Assembly (NCBI GenBank): GCA_951812925.1
Contig: OX638369.1
Location: 2,790,001 to 2,854,000 of the forward strand
Direction: 5' to 3'
Source: Calliopum simillimum
Taxonomy: Eukaryota > Arthropoda > Insecta > Diptera > Lauxaniidae
DNA: 64,000 bases
The position numbers and the translations under genes were made by a program. Positions within the stretch are counted from its first letter, which is position 1; each line of letters opens with the position of its first letter. Shown here piece after piece: positions 11,436-23,670 of this stretch. The notes beneath the pieces were generated by a model that saw only the letters and a list, made by a program, of their open reading frames with translations, was not told the origin of the DNA and did not search any database.

Positions 11436-12500
11436 AAGGAAAGCAACTTGATTTAGATGCCTGACGGATGCTTTCGGATAACTACCGAAAGCTATGTATA
11501 ATTCATTGAAATAAAGCGCTTTGTTTAGAACACGATGTCACTCTTGAATATTATTAATTAACGAATGAATGTTATTGCAAAACTTTTAAGAAATTATGTT
11601 ACTTTGCTTGAGAATATTTTCTGTGATTCTGAGAGCTATAATAGTTTCTTGTTTGAGTGTGTTACATTGTCTGAAGTTCTTGAAACTATTGGGTAAGTTA
11701 AGTCTGAAGTCTTGGGTGCCCAAAATTTTTAAAGCTTATCCTTCCTTTTGTAGTCCACTTATTTAATACGTTCGGTTTTAGTTTTATATTATGGATTTTT
11801 GAAAAATAAAAATATATTTATTTAATTTGAAATATATTTTCAGAAAATTGCCTCCTCGTGGCTGCATTCATCATAGAATATTGATGCGTAATAGTTAAAA
11901 TAAATATGTAAAAATATTAAGTAAATGCTGGATATATGTGAAGTATGCCAAAAATAACATTATTAACCCAAAACTAATAAAACAAGGAAACCGTTGAACA
12001 ATGAGAAATTGCAAAAAAAAAATCGAATTTAAAAGCTACAGCAAAGTTTATTGAACACTTGGCATTTACGTAGAGCAAACATTGTGCAAATGTTTGCATT
12101 ATAAGTAGAAATGGTGAGTGTTGAAAGGTTGGAGCGCAGCAGGAAGTGTGATGATGAAAAATAAGCGGACATGCAGCTTCCAATAGCAAACCAAACAAAA
12201 TAAAGTATTCAGAAGTTTCAACCATTTTTACTCTTTCAATTTAAGCAACCGATGCTTGGCTTTTGCTAAATAGCTTTTGGGTTCATCCCAATGGCATACG
12301 CTAAAATTGCACAGTGATTTGGTTTTTGAAATAATTTATTTAGTTACAAATTTGTTATTTTTTTGTGTAATCTGAGAAGATGTGAAACGGACTGAACTTA
12401 ATGAAGGAATTGGTCATATAAGAATTGTGTATGGTAAATATCTCCCCTTCTCGACTGTTTCTCATTTTGTTGCCAATCAATTTCCAAAGGTACCTTAAAT
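11436..12500. other. No gene recognised
   Basis: AT-rich sequence. The 83-codon minus-strand frame at 11974-12225 has no recognisable motif. Confidence 0.4.
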
Positions 12501-12749
12501 GGACAGTGTTATGCAATAACGAATCAACCCACTTGAAAATAGTTTTGAGATATTTACGTTTTTGTGTAGATGTCGTAGAACAAATGATATGAAAATGTCA
12601 AACAAATTTTGTTGTTTTCAACCTCTTCTTAACAATATTTAGGTTCGACTTTTTAAGAATAGGTACTTCTTCATATTTAGAATCGAACTGCATTCATAAG
12701 TCGAAAAAAATTTCTTTGAGGGTTGACTCGTTATTGCATAACAGTGTCC
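12501..12749. mobile_element. 249-bp MITE with 30-bp terminal inverted repeats
   Basis: The ends are GGACAGTGTTATGCAATAAC (12501 onward, arm to 12530) and its inverted copy at 12720-12749, matching at about 28 of 30 positions. AAAT lies immediately outside both ends (12497-12500 and 12750-12753), consistent with a 4-bp target-site duplication. There is no protein. The superfamily is not determined. Confidence 0.8.
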
Positions 12750-14712
12750 AAATATAGTAGCAAAGTTCGTGATCGTCATCTTTAAAGGTGAAAACCCCAA
12801 GCAGATTGAACAAGAAATGGGTGGATTTGAAAAGGTGTGTGTGATCAAGAACTAAAAATTCTTGCGCTTTTAGACAAAAGCGTAATCTGAAGATAATCGA
12901 TTTTAAAATTTTGTTCACACCGTCCGTACTGTGCACCATAGAATCTATTTTTACTATGACACAACTCTTGCTGCCTGTGGAGTTATCCATGCTCCATTCA
13001 AACTAATAGTTATGGTGATGTCGATGGTGATGGCGATGACGATGGCAGTGGTGACTCTTTCGTACGCCAAAGGAAATAATTAAAAAAGTTGCAATATTAA
13101 AACGTTCGAAAAATGTTGCCGCTGCCAAATAGAGCGCAACGCGGCGTGTTATGGAGCGCGGGCGGGGGTGGGCGGCACCGCTGGCGTTTTTGGCAATGAT
13201 GAAAGTGTCACTCATTCGTTTGTTGGCCGTCGTCGTCGTCGTTCGTTCACTCATACAGTTCATTGTTATTTCTGCCACTATTGGTATTCGTATTTTTATT
13301 GTTTGTTTTTGTTGGCGCTGCTACTCTCTTCTGCTGCTGCTGCTGCTACTGGAAAATTACTTTTTTGCTATTGTTGTTGTTGCTGTTTTTATTGTGGTTG
13401 TAGTTTTGTTTGCGCCAGTTTCAACAATTGCGTTTGTATTTGACTTTAATCCTTGATGTGAATATTGATGATGTAAGGATGACGATGATGCCGCTGCTGA
13501 AGTTGTTGCTTATGAGTATTGAAAATATTGCTGCCGATGGGCATATGAATGAACTATTGGAAAGCATTGTAAGAGTTTTTCTTTTGGCAAAGTTTTGTAC
13601 AAAATTTATTGCATTTTTTATACAATTGAATGCATAAATGAATTGTGGTGGTGGTGGTGGTGGCATCAATCGCCTGAAGTATAATAAGTAAGTGACAACA
13701 GGACGTATGAGCAATATTTGATTATGTCAACAATATTTTGAAATTCATTAAAATGTTGGCATTTATTATACGAATTTTATTATTATTATTCAAAATGAGT
13801 ATCATGATATTTTTTTTTGGTTGTCGCTTAGAAAAAGCCTTAACATTATCATAATTAAAACTTAAAAATACTTTGCTGCTCCATTTTTGTTATTTGCCAA
13901 GCATTCAGTTTAGAAAGAGCATGACGAAATGTAAACAACCCAATGAAGAAAGGTTACAGAGAGCACTGAAAAAAAAGCCAAAATCCATTTATGCGCCGTC
14001 AACATCAGCAAACGAAACCTTCTTTAAAAATACATAAAATAAAACTAACGAACAAAAACAACAACAAGAAAAATGCAAACAACAACAAAAGATGACAATT
14101 TTGAAGCAGGCAGGCAAAGAAAAATTGACGCTTTTATTATTTGGGCTCAAACGAAAATTGCAAAAGGAAAAAGAAGAAGAAAAACTAAAAAAAATTTGTT
14201 GCAGCATTTTAGGCGTTCAACGGCAGCAAAAGGGAAAGATCATTGAATTTGAAATGAAAATGAGAAAACAGTCAAAGTGAAAAAGAGTCAAGTTGTAGGC
14301 AACATGTTATTCATCCAACCGCAACAACAACAACATTTAAAATGTAACAGCAACAACAGCAACATCAGCATTGAACTAAAAATAATGTCATTGTTTTGCT
14401 TTTGGCTGTTTGCCTTTTCTTTTTTTCATCCATCCAGTTGCTACTCTCGTTTTCTTCTTTTCATTCGTTTATGTTCATTTTATATTTTTGCATTTCTGCT
14501 TTTTCTTTTAGTTTCTCTGCCTTTTGCTCACCTTTACTTGTTAACATAATGACAATGAAGGCCTACAGGGAAAGTAATGGATTCTGTTAAGTATTTTATA
14601 TAGACATTTGAATACCCCACACACGGGGTATATTGCCAGTTGCTAAGAAAAGGCAAAGTTTTGCTATATGGCTGTGATAAACTTTTGAACTGCAAAACGA
14701 TAGCAAGAGCTT
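12750..14712. other. Microsatellite-rich non-coding region
   Basis: It contains GATGGT/GATGGC runs (13015-13055), TGCTGCTGC and TTGTTG runs (13330-13400), GGTGGT (13642-13664), and CAACAA/CAGCAA tracts (14055-14365). These generate long frames in several phases on both strands (for example 13151-13456 and 13168-13443), which are low-complexity artefacts. I see no exon that I would support. Confidence 0.5.
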
Positions 14713-15200
14713 AACGTATTTATTATTATTTTAAAGGCTCTAGATTGTACTGCGACCTGAAAGATCTTTTGTACAGCCTCTTTCCCTAATCAAAACAGTT
14801 CCAGACTATCTATAAATCTTGTTACTGCTATGGGATTAATTTTACCTATGTCACCTGGATCTAAAATCTCAGCTCCTAGATACTTAATTCTGCGTCTAAA
14901 CGCAGCAGGGCATGCACATAGCACATGCTCTGCTGTTTCCAAGTCCTCTAAGCAGAGTCTACAGGAGTCATCGTCTACCAAACCCATCTTTTTTAGGTGA
15001 TAATTAAGTTTACAGTGACCTGTCATTATTTCACTGTACGTTTTTATATCTTTTCTGCTGAGATTTAGAACAGCTTCAGCCTTAACTTGTTTTGGATCGA
15101 TCAGCCTCTTCGCCTGTCGCATACCTTCTTTGGCTCTCCAGTGATCGGAGAGGCTTTCCTTTTCCCATTCGCGTATTAAGCTTAACGTATTGTGAGACAC
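14713..15200 (-). pseudogene. LINE C-terminal fragment (RNase H tail and CCHC-like region)
   Basis: On the minus strand a 136-codon frame (15200 down to 14790) encodes the C-terminal part of a non-LTR retrotransposon polyprotein. It contains a TGHCKLNYHLKKMG block at about residues 60-73, followed by the cysteine/histidine cluster CRLC-(x)8-EH-(x)4-C at about 80-98. This arrangement is found at the end of I/LOA/R1/Jockey-type ORF2 proteins. The frame has no natural start, so the copy is 5'-truncated at about 15200. Downstream (toward lower coordinates) a short 3' UTR ends in an AATAATAATAAAT tail near 14713-14735. The clade assignment is tentative. Confidence 0.75.
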
Positions 15201-18009
15201 TCTTGTGAATTTTTATAAAGTATAACTAGATGGTCCTAAGTAGTTCTCGTTTCCCTCATCATATGTATAACGAACCCACTTATCTTGCTTTTGGTGAGAT
15301 ACTCCTGATTTGGGAAGGTTTTTTTTATATTAAAACATAGAAAAATGTTGAAAAAATAATGCATTATGGTCTTACATTTTACTTTACCAGCGGCACTCTG
15401 GAAGCCCTGAAAGAGAGGAAAAAATTTCATAGGGATAGCGAATAAATTAAAAGTGGTCAAATGCAGATCCTGGCAACATACACTTTTTTGTTACTTGGGG
15501 TATTACCTATAAAAATCTGAGCTCAGTTTTTGGTTCTCATAGCTTGCATGTTCAAGTTCGTCTGGCGCCTAATCTACAATATTGTGACAAACTAAACAAA
15601 AATCCACACAAGTCAAATAAGTTGAGCCATTTTGGAGTTTTAGCCAGACAAATGCACAACAATGATTTTTATAAACCCTTCTAGATCTTCTAGTTTACGA
15701 GATAAAGCATTTTAACTCTACAATTTTAGGAGTTATGACAGTTTAAAGTTTGTCATCTGATTTCTGTGTTCATAGTGGTCATGCTCCTTGTGCCCTATTT
15801 TTAGTGACATGATAGGGAGGAAAAAATTATTTAAAATTTTTTTATGAAAATTTCCTTGTAAATTATATGGGAAAAAAAGTTCTTGATGCACGTTTTAGAG
15901 TTAAAGTAGAGCTTGAGAGATCGGCACGTCAAAAATTCTGGTAAGTGTATTTTAAACTGTCACCCTAATATGTGATGCCAAAGGTCAAATATGAGTTTTT
16001 GATACCATTGGATTGAAAGTAAAGCTTTAAAGAGAACTAGGAAAAAGTCGTAAAAAAATATTTTGAACTGATAAAGTTTTGGCAGTTTGAATTGTGAAGA
16101 TCAAAAAAGTCAGTTCAGCTTAAGGTTCAGAAATTTTCGGGTTAAAGCAATTAATATCAAACCAGCTGCAGTTCATCTTGAGATATGTAAGTAAGTAGCA
16201 TTTGATGTCAAAGACGGCGCCGTGACATAGTCGTGAATGGGGATATATTTCCCAGGAAAAAACGGACTTAGCCCCTATAACGATATTTTGTTATTGACGA
16301 CAGCCACAGCTCAGGATTTGCAACTCCAAAAAATTCCAGTACCGTTTCCGCAGCTGATCAGTCTATAATATATCCAACACCTAGTTTGCTAGCCAAAGTA
16401 ATTTTACATAAGGGTAATCCCTATTGGGATTATGTTCGAAAAATTTGCGGCCCATGACCAAAATGGGGATTATGACCGAAAAATTTTCGGACATAGTCCC
16501 CATTTACGAAACCATAAACATGAAATTTTGATCTAAACTCATGTTTTGTCCTGTATTGAAAATTTTAGTCCAGCAATATAAGATTCCTTTTGTCACGACG
16601 CGCCATATTTGTAGATATATTGTAGAGTATGCAATTTTTAGCAAGACCGAAAATAACACCCAAATCAGTTTTAATATAACCCAAAAACAAAAATAATATT
16701 AAACACAGTTACGTGGTTAAGACTGAAAAGAAAAAAACAGAACAAAGGTCACAAAATGCTACGCTGCAATCTTGTTTTGTGGAAAGAAAAGCGTTTTTAT
16801 GCACGAAAATAAAATCCAATAAATGAAAAATTTTAATTTTTACTCTGACAAAGAGCAAGCGTATAAAAGTTTAAGGATAAAAAAAATGTGAAATGTATTT
16901 GTATTTCGCAGTAAGCTCAAAATACTTGTTCGATTAATGATCTAATTGAAAGGTGAAAAACATCTAGTAAGTTAATGTGGTCAATTTGGAGTCTTATTTA
17001 AACGCAGAACACAGTATAACAAAGCCATTTAAAGAGAAATGTAAAGCAAGATGAAGAAAAAGGAAAAGGAACTAAGACTATATCATCCACACCGAAATTG
17101 TGACGAATCATTCAACTACCATCTCAGCCAAACCTGAAAACTTTCCAACAATTCTAATTACAAAAAAAAAAAAAAAAAATTTGCAATGAATGCTTTTATA
17201 TTGTATATCGACCTACTTTTTTGGATTTTAGGGCAAAATATTTGGGATCGTTTTAAAACAAAGTAAAAAAAGGTTTTTTTTTCCTAAACCAACACAAATA
17301 GTGATATACGTCACTTCATACATATGTGAGCTAGAGTGAACGCTAAATCAAAAATACTAAATATTGTGCTATTAAATGATAGAACTTACTCACAGGTTTG
17401 TGCAATGTTGAAACTGTACATTAAAAAAAAAAAAGATACTGCAAATTTAGTTCCTCGAAAGGTAGATGTAGCTTTTATCCTTACTGACAACGATTATTTT
17501 CACAAATCTCTTTGTTCGTATCAAGTTTCAATCAATCAATATATAGCGTCATTTTTTTTTCTGATACCGTCCACCCTAATGTGCTATCGATATGGCTTCT
17601 TTAATTTTTAGGTCAAATAAACCATAAAATCATTCATCATTTTTAGTTTGAAGCTTCGTTCTTATGCACATTGGCAAATTCTTCCTACTTCCGTTTTTTT
17701 CGCTTTGTTTGGAATTCCTTTGTATTTGTTGTTCTTCTATCAATTTTAAACACAAACACACATAGAAAACTAGCAATCAACATACAAAATTAAATGGTTT
17801 ATATGTGTATTTTAGGGTGAGTTCTCAAAAAAAAATTAAGGAAATTTGGAAATAAATTATAAATCATAAAATAAGGATGTGTTCATTTTCTGCTTTTTTT
17901 CTGGGAATGCAGGTAAAAAAGAGCAGTAAATGTATATCGGCCATTTCATACCAACCTCGATATCATTTGGCTTGGTCAAAAGTTTTTTAAAAATTTTTTT
18001 TTTTTTTTT
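15201..18009. other. No gene recognised
   Basis: AT-rich sequence with scattered CACCCTAAT-type motifs (about 15960, 17573) resembling transposon termini, but without a matching partner that I can pin down. The frame at 17336-17611 has no recognisable motif. Confidence 0.4.
16462..16505. repeat. 44-bp hairpin
   Basis: AATGGGGATTATGACCGAAAA is followed directly by its near-perfect inverted complement (19 of 21 positions pair). A related half-site (TGGGGATATA) lies near 16240 and another (GGGATTATGTTCGAAAAATT) near 16427. Confidence 0.7.
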
Positions 18010-18720
18010 TGAGGGGACATTCGCTTTTGTAATTGAAAAGAAAAACACTTTTTAAAAATTTTATTATGAAAAAACTATTACATTTAATGACAAAATTTCT
18101 TTTGGACCTTGTTAAACACTGTTTAAGATATATGAAAAATTTTTTTTTTATTTTTAGTTTTCCTTAGCTGCTGTAGAGGACGCTATCCAAAAGTTACTTT
18201 TTAAACTGGTAGGAAATTTTTCTCCAAATCTACTTGACCGATTTTAAAAAACCAAAGAGCATTCGATTACTCATAAAAAATATTGAACAATAAGCTTCTG
18301 AAAGTTTTAAAAAATATCCCCCCCTTTTTTTACGGGGCATTTTTTAAGGGTAAGTCCCTAATTTTTTCGCATTTTTCATAAATATTCATACAAAATCTTC
18401 AAAATATAAAAAAGTATGAATTTTAAAGGCTTATTGTATAGTTTTGGGTTTCAAGAATAAAATCCATTTTGAATTTTTCAAAAATCTGTTGCAGGAGGTC
18501 TAAAATATTTCCTACCGTTTAACAAGTAACTTTTGGATGGCGCCCTCTACAGCAGCTAAGGGAAACTAAAAATAAAAAAATAAAAATTTTTTTCATATTT
18601 TTTAAACAGTGTTTAATTAACAATGTCCGAAAGAAATTTTGTCAATAAATATAATAGTTTTTTCATGATAAAATTTTTAAAAAGTGTTTTTCTTTTAAAT
18701 TACAAAAGTCTATTGAAAAA
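18010..18720. mobile_element. Foldback (long inverted repeat) element
   Basis: About 200 bp on the left (18010-18213) recurs inverted at about 18507-18720. Landmarks are TTAGCTGCTGTAGAGG at 18164 against CCTCTACAGCAGCTAA at 18544, and AAACACTTTTTAAAAATTTTA against its complement. The centre is near 18361. The arms are roughly 85-90 percent alike by eye. No coding capacity. Confidence 0.8.
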
Positions 18721-18860
18721 AGGAATGTTTCTCATCCACCTTACTTTAAAAAAAATTTAAAAAAAAAGAAAATGAACTATAAAGATTTTTCAAAAAATGG
18801 CCGCCATATGGAAATTTTCAAAATTTTTAAATTTAAAAATTGAAATAGAAATAACATTTA

Positions 18861-19066
18861 TAGCCTTATCATGTATGACGAACGAATAAAGTGACTTAAT
18901 ATCAACTTATTAAAACTTTTTATTAAGAACTTACTATAACTTAAGCCTTCATTTTAGTTCAAAGAATAAAGTTTGTAAGCATAAACTTCAAATCATCTTT
19001 TAACTTGGAGGATATAAGCAGTTCAAAATCAGTAAAACGATTCGTTCGTCATACATGATAAGGCTA
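18861..19066. mobile_element. 206-bp MITE with perfect 27-bp TIRs and TTA duplication
   Basis: TAGCCTTATCATGTATGACG and seven further bases (18861-18887) are perfectly inverted at 19040-19066. TTA is directly repeated outside both ends (18858-18860, 19067-19069). A 3-bp TTA duplication is typical of PIF/Harbinger-type elements, though the TIR start does not let me assign the superfamily firmly. Perfect TIRs suggest recent activity or recent arrival. Confidence 0.85.
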
Positions 19067-20140
19067 TTACAATGCTACAAGAATCCGGAAACAAAAATCA
19101 AAAAAATGTATTTTTGATAAGATGGCGGAACTTAGAAAAAAATTGCTTCGATTTTTCGCAAAACCTTACTTTGACACTTTGAAGTTTCATGCCCATAACT
19201 TGCAAAAAAAAAACTTTTTCGCAAAACTAATAATACGAAGTCTCCATAATGAGCACTTAGAACAGCTCTGCGAATTTTTATAAAAATCACAGAATCCAAC
19301 TGCAAATTTCGAAAAAATTTCCACAGGCTCTATGTTCCAAGAAACTTATATGTAGGTTATATGGTAGAAGTAGTGAAATACTGTTGATGTAAAAATGTAT
19401 GTGTTCATTAAGAGCCACCCTACATTTCATATGTAAGTGTTGATGTGTGTATGTATTTTCCAGCATACATGTAGTTTACTTATGTAAGTGCGTTGGATGC
19501 TTGTTGGCCCACCTTATGTTGTAGTATGTGTATGGTTGTATGTATGCGTGTGTGAATATTTGCATTTACATTTTCATTATTTTAATGTGATTTCTGCAAA
19601 CATCACCATCGCCTACAACAGCAACAACAACAGCCACAATTCTGACAGCTACAACAACAACAACAAACACAAGTTAACACGTTATGCCTAAATTCCTTCG
19701 CACTCCACATGGAATTCAAAAATTTTCTCAATTTAATTTTGCTGACCAAATGGTTTGTTGGTTTTTCTCACTTTCTGATCCTTGTCGAAGAAATTGGGTT
19801 TGGTTTCGATTTCATTTTCGTTTTTTGCTTTTTTTTTGCTTTTCATTTTCACTACTTTGCATAGACAGCATTTTAGAGTCTTGGGTTTGCTAGAGATGGG
19901 CGACAAGTAATCAATGGAAAAATACTGATGGTTTATGCGAAAGAAACATCAAGTTTTGTTCGGATTTTAAAAAAGTCTAAAACATGCATATTAAGAAATT
20001 CGGGACATACGAGCTCAAAATATTTAAGTACTTAGTCGTAAAACTTAATCTCCATTTTGAAAGAATAACTTTGTGTAAAATTTAATTTCCTAGTTGCCAA
20101 TAAATTATTTCTGTTTATAGCATAAGAGGTATTCTAATAT
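19067..20140. other. No gene recognised
   Basis: AT-rich sequence with a CAACAA tract near 19615-19670 and TG-rich DNA at 19440-19560. Short frames only. Confidence 0.4.
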
Positions 20141-20381
20141 TTTATTTATTTATTTCCGCGGTACAAAATAATTTATAATTTATTTTCATAAAAAAATTCC
20201 ATATACGCTTGAAGACGTGGTCTCTCGTGGCTCGGATGTTTTTTGTGAAAATAAATTATAAATAAAAAATATAATCTACATGGTAAAAATAACAAGCCCA
20301 TGCTGTCTATTTTGGACCGTGTAAATAAATTAATAAAATATTAAATCAGCTCTAATTCTATATTTGCGCCCAACGTGGGGC
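20141..20381 (+). repeat. LTR relic with tRNA-Lys primer-binding site
   Basis: GCGCCCAACGTGGGGC at 20366-20381 matches 16 consecutive bases of the primer-binding site used by the gypsy element at 32625-32642, complementary to the 3' end of tRNA-Lys, but on the opposite strand. The 200-odd bp upstream are AT-rich and could be the decayed 3' part of an LTR. No gag or pol sequence follows, so it is a remnant. The left boundary is a guess. Confidence 0.55.
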
Positions 20382-23300
20382 CAACAAACAAAAGAGAGCA
20401 ATTTACCAATCTATGCTAACAACTATTGATTTCTATGATATAAGTTCGAACAATACAGTGGCGGCTTACAAATTATAATCAAAAGTTTAATAAACATTTT
20501 ATAATTAATTCAATAACAATGAAACTTAAAATTTATTAATTCAAGTGTTTAAGAAATATTTTGTTTGTATAGTAATTCGAAATATAATATAATGATTTTA
20601 CTGCCGCTTGCTACATGGTAAAGTATTTTTTCTTCAGTCATTTGTATTAGAAATATTAAAAAAAAAAAATATATATAAATGTATCGATATTGATAAGCAC
20701 TTCCTTTTCCACAATTTTCTTGGGTTTTTTAATTTTTCTCGCCTTTTGTTTTGTGCCACTTGCCCTTTGCATGCAAATCAGGTCACATAAATCAACATTA
20801 AAAATCGAATCGAATTTTCCAAAAAAATGCAAAGCAGCAAAGTCGCGTCCCTGTAACAGAAACAAATGAAAAAAGAAAAAAAAAAATGAAACCAAACAGC
20901 AACACTGGTGAAATAGCGGCTGCGGATTAACATAAATTTATTTGTATTTATTTACTTGTATTTGTGTGCGTTGATATGGGATTTCGTTATTTAGGTCCTC
21001 GGCTGACATCGAACGTCGTTGTTAGCCAACAGCGCACAGTGTTAGCAAATGTATTGTGTATGCGTGTGCGTTTGTGTTTGTATGTGTGTGTGTGTGTGTG
21101 TGTGCTAGTCGGGAATTGAGTAATTTGTGCTTTGAAAGGACACACCTGTAATTTTTTCCGTTTTGTATATCACCATTCATTTTGTTGTAATTCTATTTTG
21201 TCTATGTATTTTACGTGTTTGTATTTTGCTTGTGTTTTATTGTGTGTATTGTGCTCTTCTTGCATTTGTTGATTTTTGTGCTTTATTGTTGTGTTGTATT
21301 ATGCTTTTGTGATCTCTGTTTTTCTTGTTATTGTTGTTGTTTTTATATTATTTTCTTGTCTTTTTCTTTTTAGCTAAATTCTACTACTAATACTACTACC
21401 ACTACTATTACCTTATTAAGGATATCTAAACAAAGTCAATGACAAATCCCAAAGGACAAATTGCCATTAAATAGGGCAAAGGGATTTGGTGTCATTTTGC
21501 CGGCTTATTAAATTGATTTGCTTAATTTTAGATTGTTTTAAAGGGCAATTGAAGGTCACATTAGCTCTCAACAAATCGCTGCAGTTGATGATATGAAAAA
21601 ATTATGGATGTTGATTAAATAGAATTTATATAAAATTGCGTAAACTTAAAAAAAAAAAATAAATAAATTTGTTGTTAAAAGTATCATGGAAAATAAATGA
21701 AAAGTACTTATTTCATCAAAATGACAAAATTCGTTTGCGACAGTAGATAAGCTGATGGTATCTGAGTTCATATATCTGGTGTTATGTTCGACTAATCTAA
21801 GCTAGTCAATTTGGACTGGCCACTTATGGGTTCATCATATTGGCTGTGTTCAATGTAGAATTTCTGAGCTCTGCTTGGCACCTGCTCAATTCGGAAAACT
21901 TTCTTAGTTAAGCAGGCACATGCTTAATACAATCTTATTATTTTTGTGATATAGGGTAAAACCGCGAGACAGGGCACTTTTCTGTTAAGCTCCTATAAAA
22001 CCAGAATTAAAGAAGATTTCTTAAGTAACTGAAATTAATATTATTCTTTCATTAACTTAAAACTAATAATAGTACTTCGACTCAAAAAAATTATTGAAAA
22101 TATGTTTGATTTTCAATTAAAAAAATAAAATGCTATAAGTGCCAAATTTTCTGAGACTATCTGTGATTTAGCACCCTAGTGGAATTTAAAATTTGTTCCT
22201 AGAATTGTTGCATTTATTTGTATATACATAAGCTTACCATATTCGGCCCGTTACTCCTTGGACTCAATCATCTGGCTCAGAAGTTTAGGCACAGTCTTTT
22301 ACATACCCAATGCAACTATCGGATTCCTTTTGGAATTTTGAAATCTTGCCGTTTATTTTCTTGTGTTCGGCTTCGAATTTCTCAAAGTCGTTGGAACAAA
22401 CGATGTTTCACTAACCCCTTTTCATTTGTATTCAAGGTTATCACAGAGTTTTTTCAAACATAAGCAGAAACCTCAAATTACTTAATCTTTCTCGCAACTG
22501 AATTAAATTTTGTCCATATTTGAATTTTAAGGGAGCTGCAAGTATTGAAATTGAAAGGAGTGCCATACTACCTTGGGGTGCCACATCTCTCAAGTTTACC
22601 TTAGACAACATTTCAAGACTTTCAACTATCATATTGGGTTTTATGCTAAAAATGAACATGTTTGGTTATAAAATTATACACATTAAAAAGAACACATATT
22701 TTTATGTTAAAAATTAAATGCGAATTCCAAAAATTTTACCAGATGTATACATTATTTTACAGTGCTGCCGTTTTTGATTATACTCTGCAACCAAGCGTAC
22801 TGTTAACTACAGTTTAATTATTTCAAGAACTCTAATGATTTTAGTGTAAAAAAGTATCACCAACAAACTGAAATGAAATAAAATAATTTAAATAAAATTC
22901 AACTGAACATTCAGGAAAAAATAGCGCATGTTTTTTTAACATGCATTTGCATGTAAGTGTGTGTCTGCGTCAATTTGTATGAAGGTAAAAATTTTTAGAA
23001 TTTGCAAATGTAGTAACTGACAAACTTAAATGTCGCTTGCAATGACAGTCATTGCCAGCGCATTCTATTCTTGGTTGTTGTCGTTGTCGTTGTTTTTTTA
23101 TTTTTTTACTGAAATACGTGAGTGCAATGAATGTTTGCCTGTGTGTGTGTATGCAGTTTGCGCGCTGTTTTATATATATTTTTATTTTTTATGTTTCACA
23201 CCAAAAATTTGCAACAGCAACAAAAAAAAAAAAAAAAAAAGAAATAAACTACAAAAAATTAGGTCATTGCAAACTACACTACACATTGTGAAAGAAAAAC

Positions 23301-23670
23301 TAAAATAAAAGCAGCATTTCTTTGGTATGTGTGTGTGTATGCGTGTGTGTGTTTACATGTGTGTGTCTCTATTAAACTATAAGGTGGCAAAATACTTTTA
23401 TTTGGCACCCTATATTACACTTCACTGCGCAATGCTACCCTGTACTTGAAATGCAATGTGGTGCGGTGCTCCCGTTGCCTTTTATTGCTGACAAACAGTG
23501 CGCGTCTCCTTGATGAAGGACAAGGTTGTTAAATTGACAAGAGACATCAACAGCAACAACAACTCTAACAGAAATAATTTGTTTTTATTTTCACTTTTGT
23601 TGTTATTTCTCTTACTGCAATGTAGCTACTACGTTTCGTTAGGGTTTTGATGACTTGACCAAACCGTTGT
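20382..23670. other. No gene recognised; TG microsatellites
   Basis: A TG run lies at about 21079-21102, with further TG/TA runs at 23325-23365. Poly-A runs lie at 21650 and 23222-23239. Frames such as 22218-22463 lack motifs. Confidence 0.4.

Noticed and set aside
13003..13714. Several overlapping frames of 70-100 codons
   Set aside because: Trinucleotide repeats (GAT, CTG, GTT, GGT) keep all phases open on both strands; no evidence for a real exon.
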